Assembly: GCF_046546175.1 (NCBI RefSeq)
Contig: NZ_JBKGYF010000025.1
Span: forward strand, 1 to 19,904
Origin: Methanohalobium sp046546175
Lineage (GTDB): Archaea; Halobacteriota; Methanosarcinia; Methanosarcinales; Methanosarcinaceae
Reading direction: 5' to 3'
DNA length: 19,904 nucleotides
The notes beneath the pieces are model-generated. The model was not told the DNA's origin. It worked only from the letters and a program-made list of their open reading frames with translations, and made no database searches. The translations under genes and the position numbers were made by a program. Position 1 is the stretch's first letter. Each line of letters starts with the position of its first letter. This document shows, one piece after another, positions 14,918 through 19,904 of this stretch.

Positions 14918-15331
14918 GTTTTAGGGTTCTATGAACTCAGTGGCAATTCTGTCATCGAGTTCAAACCACATTCAAAAAAAGAGGATGTTTGTGAGTTCCT
15001 GATGAATATCAGGAACATTAATCCCGTTAAAAGAATTGTCATTATACTTGATAACTTCAAATCGCATCATGCAAAAACTGTGGTTGAATATGCAGTCAAC
15101 AACGGTATCGAACTGGTATGTCTACCTCCCTACTCACCTGAACTCAATCCCATAGAGTTCATATGGAAGAGTACCAGGAGAGTAATATCCAGGTTCTTCG
15201 TCATCGATACCAATCATATGAGACAGCTGATTTATGAAGCATACATGCGATTATCAGCAAATATCAGTTTTGCAAAAGGGTGGATGAAAAAGTTTCTTGT
15301 GTATAATTTTATACAACGAATGTTATGTTAG
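14918..15331 (+). pseudogene. IS630-family transposase remnant (C-terminal half)
   Basis: This is the C-terminal half of a DDE transposase of the IS630 type. LGFYELSGNSVIEFKPHSKK leads into the second catalytic Asp in IILDNFKSHHAKT. The catalytic Glu lies in PPYSPELNPIEFIWKSTRR. The N-terminal DNA-binding part and the first catalytic Asp are absent: the frame is closed by TAA at 14915-14917 and upstream sequence shows no transposase. An ATG at 15002 gives an uninterrupted 109-residue frame, but it is internal to the domain. The 3' end abuts an oppositely oriented transposase relic at a CTATAG sequence, and IS630 elements insert at TA. The fragment should be inactive. Confidence 0.87.
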
Positions 15332-15713
15332 TTACTATAGTCCTCAATGAATAATAGTAGCTTGCATAACAGCTTGTCATCCCGGAAGCATCGACAGCTA
15401 TTATACCGTAGCTGTCACCCCGGTTATAGAACAGTCTTGCTGTTTGATCGAACATCTGATTAAACTTGTAAGTAGTTATCCTGCTAACGAACTTTTGCAA
15501 TGTAGTAAAGTGCGGAGCTTTCTCAAGTTCCAATTTTTGAGTGAAACTTCTGTAATCGGCAACCATGTAATCTTTTAACAGCACCAGCACCATCAACTGG
15601 TACTGGTTATGATCCTATTTTGAGTACTTACTCGAATACAATGGCAGTCAGGTTCCTATGATAACTTTTAATGTTTCATCGGAAAGTTTAAGGTATATGT
15701 TGTTTCTCTTCAC
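15309..15713 (-). pseudogene. IS5/IS4-type transposase remnant (N-terminal part)
   Basis: This is the N-terminal third of another DDE transposase, read on the minus strand from a GTG at 15713. It begins KRNNIYLKLSDETLKVIIGT and reaches in-frame TGA (codon 22, 15650-15648). LPLYSSKYSK then runs to in-frame TAG (codon 33). Beyond that the frame is open: DHNQYQLMVLVLLKDYM, then KAPHFTTLQKFVSRITT and GIIAVDASGMTSCYASYYY with the first catalytic Asp. Family similarity stops after SLRT, where the IS630 relic begins, so the remaining catalytic core is missing. The tail residues (IVTNITFVV) come from the IS630 end. Two nonsense mutations and truncation mean it is dead. The exact IS family is a judgement from motif style. 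Confidence 0.85.
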
Positions 15714-15748
15714 AATTGCTCATTTTTCTGGTTTTTGTCCAAAATCAA

Positions 15749-15762
15749 AAAGGTGCACCTTT
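15749..15762. repeat. Perfect 14-bp palindrome AAAGGTGCACCTTT
   Basis: A perfect 14-base palindrome lies 36 bases upstream of the dead IS5-type transposase start. It could be part of the terminal inverted repeat of that element or a regulator-binding site. Apart from it, the AT-rich stretch from 15714 to 16012 shows no gene, only the promoter of the following response regulator. Confidence 0.6.
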
Positions 15763-15977
15763 CCTTAAATCATTTTAATATTAAAAACTTTTATCAGAAC
15801 AGTGTTTCTGCATATCCCGGTCAAATTATATCTATAAATAACAGGCTCACAGATATAGAAAGTCATAATTTAAAAATAATCTACAATTGACTAGGTATCT
15901 GATTATAATTATTTTTCGAAGTTTTGCTATATGTTTTAAAATTTTATAGTAGCCTATGATGATTTTATACCGTTTAA

Positions 15978-15989
15978 TTTTATATAAAA
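15978..15989 (+). promoter_or_regulatory. TATA box for the response regulator gene
   Basis: TTTTATATAAAA-type sequence is centred about 30 bases before the ATG at 16013. No SD precedes the ATG, which fits a leaderless or near-leaderless transcript. Confidence 0.5.
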
Positions 15990-16012
15990 TAACAAAATAT
16001 GTATAACGAATA

Positions 16013-16903
16013 ATGAATAATGAAAACTCTACATCCAAGATATTGATTGTAGATGATGAACCCGAACTTGTAGAATTGATAGCAGATTATTTAGATGAAT
16101 ATGATACAATCGCTGCCTACAATGGACAGGAAGCTATTGACAAAATCAAATCCGAAAATATAGATGTAGTTCTCCTTGATGTTATGATGCCCGACATTAA
16201 TGGATTTGAAGTCTGTAAAAATATAAAAAATGATGAATCCATAGATTATATTCCTGTTTTAATGATAACTGCATTATCAGATCAAGATAATAAAATAAAA
16301 GGTCTGGATTCTGGTGCAGACGATTTTCTTACAAAACCTGTTGATGAAGAAGAGCTCAAAGCAAGAATTAGGTCATCACTCAGAATAAAAAATTTGCATG
16401 ATGAATTGAAAAGGAACCACAACGAATTGTATAAGCAACAACAAATCCGAAATGTCCTAACAAATATTATACCTACATTGTTAAAACAGCTTCCTAAAGA
16501 AAAAAAGAAAATTTTGGTTAATCAAATGTATAATGAAATCGAATCTTTATTTAATAAAATGTACCTATCATCTAATAAAATTTCAGGCATCCAGAATTTA
16601 GATAGTAAAAATATAAACACTGAAAATGTAGAAAAAACATGTATCGAATTCATGGATTATCTGGGTGGTTCTTTTACCACGAACATACCCAAAAACAAAA
16701 ACAATGTTCTTTTTACACTTGAAGGTAAAACCTGTCCTTGGGGGGCTTCACAGGCAAAAATGAACCCTATTTTATGCAACCTCACCAAAAAAATTTTTTA
16801 TGATATTTCATCTAAAGCATTTACCAACATTTCAGTTAATACAATAAAAACTATGGGTAATGGGGATGATTGCTGCCTTTTTGAAATTATTAAATACGAA
16901 TAA
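16013..16903 (+). CDS. Response regulator with methanogen output domain (MOD1-like)
   Basis: This is a 296-residue two-component response regulator. Residues 8-125 form a receiver domain with acidic D14/D15, phosphoacceptor D56 (LLDVMMPDINGF), T86 and K108 (LTKPVDEEEL). Residues about 125-185 are a charged, probably coiled-coil linker. The C-terminal domain (about 200-296) contains C241-PWG, NPILC255 and C287-C288 near the end. This resembles the methanogen output domain found on regulators in Methanosarcinales, and the conserved Cys residues suggest metal or redox sensing. It has no DNA-binding helix-turn-helix that I can see. The ATG has no SD and probably starts a leaderless mRNA. The only sensor kinase in the window is broken (18421-19461), so this regulator may be an orphan or served by a kinase elsewhere. 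Confidence 0.87.
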   Translation: MNNENSTSKILIVDDEPELVELIADYLDEYDTIAAYNGQEAIDKIKSENIDVVLLDVMMPDINGFEVCKNIKNDESIDYIPVLMITALSDQDNKIKGLDSGADDFLTKPVDEEELKARIRSSLRIKNLHDELKRNHNELYKQQQIRNVLTNIIPTLLKQLPKEKKKILVNQMYNEIESLFNKMYLSSNKISGIQNLDSKNINTENVEKTCIEFMDYLGGSFTTNIPKNKNNVLFTLEGKTCPWGASQAKMNPILCNLTKKIFYDISSKAFTNISVNTIKTMGNGDDCCLFEIIKYE

Positions 16904-17051
16904 CACTATTTAGAACTTGAATTTTTTTTATCTGTTTAGCATTATTTATATATGCTGAAGTTTCATAATAATTAGCGATTTTTAATAGGAAATTTGCTTG
17001 CATTGATGCTCGCAAGAGTAGTAGAAATTAACAATATTAAAACCTACTTTT

Positions 17052-17111
17052 TGTATCAAAATGTATCAAAAGTCTATCTCAATAGGCAGAATTATAAAAA
17101 TTGTATCAATT
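17052..17111 (+). repeat. TGTATCAAAA repeats flanking the MFS promoter
   Basis: TGTATCAAAA occurs twice in perfect tandem at 17052-17061 and 17062-17071. A third copy, TGTATCAATT, lies at 17102-17111, exactly 40 bases after the second. The probable TATA box (ATTATAAAAA, 17091-17100) lies between copies two and three, so a bound protein could control access to it. This is seen directly; the operator role is inferred. Confidence 0.7.
17091..17100 (+). promoter_or_regulatory. TATA box for the MFS transporter gene
   Basis: ATTATAAAAA is about 47 bases before the ATG at 17143, predicting initiation near 17121 and a leader of about 20 bases without a clear SD. Repeat copies lie on both sides of it. 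Confidence 0.45.
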
Positions 17112-17142
17112 AATTTGTTACTAACAGATATAACTGATTTCT

Positions 17143-18294
17143 ATGAATTTGATGAAAAGGCTGGTTCTACCCGTTATCTGCTTGGTTGCTTTTTTCGGTA
17201 TGACTGGCAGTGCTCTGATGGGTCCGGTTTTACCGGATATGGTAGACCCATTAAATTCTACCCGTGAAGCTGTTGGCTGGGTTATGGGTATTTTTACTTT
17301 ATCCAATGCATTGTTCATGATGTTATTGGGCACCAGAATCGACAATTTGAGTCACAGAAAAGTTCTTGTTATCTCTCTCACAGTAAACGGTTTAGCCGGT
17401 ATCGCCGGTTTTTTTGCACCAAATCTGCCAGTATTACTTGTTTTCAGATTCATTCAGGGAATAGGCACCGCCGGTATGATGCCTCTGGTAATGACTATGA
17501 TAGGTGAATTATATGAAAGCTTTGAGCGTGTTCATGCAATGGGGAGAGTGAGCATGACCACATCAGTAGGTGAAGTGACCGCACCTTTTATAGGAGGCGG
17601 GCTTGCAGGAATCAGCTGGAATTATCCGTTCCTGTTTTATGGATTGACTATACCACTTGCAGTTGTTGCTGTATTTGTACTTCCCGAAACGAATGCAACA
17701 CCTTTGAAACGAAAAACCGGTATTTATGAAGTAGTTTTAGCTCTTAAAAATATCAATGTAGCATATACCATATTTATGGCTTTTGCATTGTTCTTTCTCC
17801 TGTTCACCATTATAATCTATGTACCATTCCTTTTGAAAGATAATTTTGGATTCACAGCCCAGGGTGCAGGAATTGCTCTGGGGGTTCAGGGTGCATCGAT
17901 GGCGGTTGTTGCATCACAGGCTAAAAGACTTTCATTAAAATTCTCAAAAAAAACTATAACCGGAGTCGGATTTGCAGTAATGGGAACTGCCATCATAGGT
18001 ATGGCAGGTGCCTATCATTTACCATTAGTGTTTGTATTATTACTTCTGTTTGGCATCGGATTCGGAGTACTTATACCATTTATTAACACATTGATTACTC
18101 AGGTAGCTCCTGGCGAAGTCATGGGAGGTGTTGTATCTATTTTCAACACAATGAAATTTGTTGGTATGACTGCTTCATCAGTTGTGCTTGGATTAATATT
18201 ACTAACATCCAATCTTGAAACTGTGTTTATCGTATCAGGTTTGCTGGGATTCGGTGTTGTTTTAATGAATTATTTTGTGTATAAAATATTATAA
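17143..18294 (+). CDS. Major facilitator superfamily transporter (drug-efflux type)
   Basis: This is a 383-residue polytopic membrane carrier with about 12 hydrophobic segments in two six-helix halves separated near residues 185-205. The first helix follows a short MNLMKR leader. The loop between helices 2 and 3, GTRIDNLSHRKVLVIS, matches MFS motif A. RFIQGIGTAGMMPLVMTMIGE resembles the helix-4 region, and GEVTAPFIGGGLAG the helix-5 motif of proton-coupled drug exporters. Substrate is unknown. The gene is monocistronic by context. Its upstream region carries three TGTATCAA repeats around a TATA box, suggesting control by a repressor or activator not encoded beside it. The start is chosen as the first ATG. 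A second in-frame ATG lies three codons later. Confidence 0.92.
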   Translation: MNLMKRLVLPVICLVAFFGMTGSALMGPVLPDMVDPLNSTREAVGWVMGIFTLSNALFMMLLGTRIDNLSHRKVLVISLTVNGLAGIAGFFAPNLPVLLVFRFIQGIGTAGMMPLVMTMIGELYESFERVHAMGRVSMTTSVGEVTAPFIGGGLAGISWNYPFLFYGLTIPLAVVAVFVLPETNATPLKRKTGIYEVVLALKNINVAYTIFMAFALFFLLFTIIIYVPFLLKDNFGFTAQGAGIALGVQGASMAVVASQAKRLSLKFSKKTITGVGFAVMGTAIIGMAGAYHLPLVFVLLLLFGIGFGVLIPFINTLITQVAPGEVMGGVVSIFNTMKFVGMTASSVVLGLILLTSNLETVFIVSGLLGFGVVLMNYFVYKIL

Positions 18295-18420
18295 TTCATC
18301 TGATGTAGATTTTAATTAATTCTATTTAATGATTATTCGTCCATTGATTCAACAATACTGTAAATATAAAAACCCTAATATAATAAATAAACACATTTTA
18401 AAACATGGGGACGTTCACCG

Positions 18421-19461
18421 ATGCATACCTATAGAAAAATGTGATATTTATTATTCCTTATTACAGTAATAATATGGTTTCTTTACTTCGAGTTGAATTT
18501 GCCGTTTGATAGAGGGGAAGTATTTTTGAAGGTATATACTTCTTTTCCGCTCTTGTTTCTCTATATTTTATATAGAAAATTGATTTATCCAGAGTGAATC
18601 TGGGGTGGGGTATTTTTACCTACGGTTTGTTGATTGATTTGATGGATGAAATCACCAATGAGCCAGATCTGGTGGATACATATTTTGAAGATATGCTCAC
18701 AATATTTGGTTTGATAATTATTACAGTTGGTTTCTATCATGCTGTGACCGGATATAATAGACTTCATAAAAAACTGAAACAGACAAACAAGTCCAAAGAT
18801 ATGTTTACAGACACCATGCGGCATGATTTACTCAATCCTGCTGGTATTATCAAGGGTTATATTCATTTATTAAAACAAAAAGAAGGTGATGAGAAGAAAC
18901 TCTATTTACTTCAAAAAGTGGAAATAAGTAATGAGAAAATTATACAAATAGTTGAAAATGCATCAAAAGTTGCAAGACTGGATTCTATTGAAAATATGAA
19001 ATTTGAGTCTATTGATATCAGCCAAAATTTAAAAGAGGTAGTGGGAGATTACAGACAAAATCTGGATGTTAAGAATATCGATGTCGAATTTAAATTCAAT
19101 AACGAATGCAAATATGTTGCACCCATAGACCCTGTCATATATGATGCTTTTTCAAATCTGTTATATAATGCGATTAAATACAACAACGAGTCAGAAAAAA
19201 ATAACCATATACATACTTGATAAAGACCCTTTCTGGAAAATAACAGTAACTGATTATGGAACCGGCATACCGGACAACAAAAAGCAACTGATATTTGAAC
19301 GATTTTACCGTACTAAAAATAATAACCTTCATGGTAGCGGATTGGGCCTTGCAATTGTAAAAAAAATTGTTGAATTACATGGTGGAGATGTAGGTGTCAG
19401 TGACAATCCAGAAATTAAGGGAAGCCAATTCTGGATAACACTGAAAAAATCATTTCTCTGA
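18421..19461 (+). pseudogene. Frameshifted membrane-linked sensor histidine kinase
   Basis: Pieces of one histidine kinase are spread over two frames. From ATG 18421 the frame has a TGA at codon 8. It then encodes two hydrophobic helices (YLLFLITVIIWFLYFELNLP, FPLLFLYILYRK), ending at TGA 18595-18597. The next frame (from 18594) continues with LGWGIFTYGLLIDLMDEI and a third hydrophobic segment. The phosphoacceptor box FTDTMRHDLLNPAGIIKGYI and the N-box NLLYNAIKYNN follow. It then runs out after a seven-A tract at 19195-19201. One base fewer there restores the last part: VTDYGTGIPDNKKQLIFERF and GSGLGLAIVKKIVELHGG. The ATP-binding motifs are otherwise well preserved, so decay looks recent. No sensory PAS domain is visible. 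The end overlaps the cobD stop by 12 bases on the opposite strand. Confidence 0.85.
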
Positions 19462-19904
19462 TAACCGAGGTTTTATCGATTCATCCCATGCTTTTTTAAT
19501 TTTTTTATCCATATCCCCGCTTTCCTTCAAAATATCAAGTATTTCCTGTGCAACTTCAGGGTCATGGACTATATAACAATTCATACAGCTCCACACTTTA
19601 CCGCCTGTGGACCGTTCAATACATTTACCACCTGTTCGCTCATCGCCGCACGGATAGAACGGACAGAAACAGAATGTACAATCCTGTCCTTCATAATGAC
19701 AAGGATAATACGGACAGGCAGTATTACTACCAACAAGCGATTTACCTTTTACAGAATTAAGCCTGTGTTCCAGTTTTTGCTTGGCCCTGTCTCTACTTGT
19801 ATTCGTCATGGCTTTTCCAATATTTTTAGCCAGCTTATCAGTTTCCTGATATGTTCTGACAGCGATTCTTAAAAAATCATGATCAAGAGAACAGAACGAA
19901 CTGC
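19450..19904 (-). CDS. cobD: CobD-type threonine-phosphate decarboxylase, C-terminal end with Cys-rich domain
   Basis: This is the 3' end of a gene whose start lies beyond the window; the frame is open at the edge. The first visible residues, SSFCSLDHDFLRIAVRTYQE, match the C-terminal end of the PLP-dependent aminotransferase-like CobD. CobD makes aminopropanol phosphate for the cobamide nucleotide loop. A linker (DKLAKNIGKAMTNTSRDRAK) leads to a Cys-rich domain: CPYYPCHYEGQDCTFCFCPF, then YPCGDERTGGKC, VWSCMNC and IVHD. This is the small zinc-finger-like domain known as a metal-binding extension on Methanosarcina CobD. An internal ATG at 19809 could suggest a separate 119-residue protein, but the open upstream frame with aminotransferase-like residues argues for a fusion. 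Cobamides serve the methyltransferases of methylotrophic methanogens. Confidence 0.82.
   Translation of the reverse strand, partial: SSFCSLDHDFLRIAVRTYQETDKLAKNIGKAMTNTSRDRAKQKLEHRLNSVKGKSLVGSNTACPYYPCHYEGQDCTFCFCPFYPCGDERTGGKCIERSTGGKVWSCMNCYIVHDPEVAQEILDILKESGDMDKKIKKAWDESIKPRLSEK

Noticed and set aside
15002..15331. A complete 109-residue transposase gene
   Set aside because: Recognisable transposase sequence continues upstream of the ATG, and the first catalytic Asp and DNA-binding domain are missing, so it is a fragment.
17052..17111. Start of a CRISPR array
   Set aside because: Repeat units are only 10 bases and two are directly adjacent without spacers; no cas genes are nearby.
17061..17267. 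Small ORF upstream of and overlapping the MFS gene
   Set aside because: It runs in another frame into the MFS coding region, lacks an SD, and its start lies inside the repeat/promoter region.
19141..19461. A separate short ATPase-domain protein
   Set aside because: It is the C-terminal part of the kinase in the shifted frame. Its first residues overlap the N-box in another frame and make no sense as a protein start.
19450..19809. A stand-alone 119-residue Cys-rich protein starting at ATG 19809 (minus strand)
   Set aside because: The same frame continues upstream to the window edge with CobD-like C-terminal residues, so the ATG is probably internal to a fusion.

Overview
This AT-rich window comes from the chromosome of a methanogenic archaeon, most probably a member of the Methanosarcinales. 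The lineage call rests on several genes: a coenzyme F420 gene (cofD), archaeal ribosomal protein L10e, aIF2-beta carrying a C-terminal TRAM domain, a receiver protein with a methanogen-type output domain, PurS/PurQ, and the end of a CobD-type enzyme with a Cys-rich tail. TATA boxes and GGAGG/GGTGAT-type Shine-Dalgarno (SD) sequences are also archaeal in style. A halophilic, low-GC relative such as Methanohalobium is my guess from gene content and composition; it has not been tested by any search.

Positions 1-4300 hold the end of an archaeal type II secretion F / FlaJ-like membrane protein and rnhB on the plus strand. They converge on a minus-strand block of purS-purQ, a P-loop kinase resembling shikimate kinase, a CDP-alcohol phosphatidyltransferase with no canonical start codon at its expected N-terminus, and cofD.

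Positions 4370-6670 carry an HD phosphohydrolase, an LpdD-like small protein translationally coupled to ubiX (prenyl-FMN synthase), and a tRNA-Pro(UGG) gene. Positions 6800-10800 are a molybdopterin/sulfur-carrier neighbourhood: a MoaD-like protein, a QueG-like double 4Fe-4S protein, moeA, and moaB on the minus strand. A shattered fluoride-channel gene (crcB) sits inside it, with its usual DUF190 partner still intact, followed by a YhbY-type RNA-binding protein.

Positions 10900-14840 contain a DUF1786 protein with actin/hexokinase-like phosphate motifs, rpl10e, aIF2-beta and a radical SAM/SPASM enzyme.

From 14840 onward the DNA is accessory and eroded. An IS630-type transposase remnant abuts an IS5/IS4-type transposase remnant in the opposite orientation. 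Next come a MOD1-type response regulator and an MFS exporter whose promoter region carries 10-bp repeats. A multiply frameshifted histidine kinase follows, and the window ends inside cobD on the minus strand. I saw no CRISPR array, defence island or clearly unprecedented system. The most unusual signals are the non-canonical translation starts, the decayed crcB and sensor kinase beside intact partners, and the repeat operator upstream of the MFS gene.
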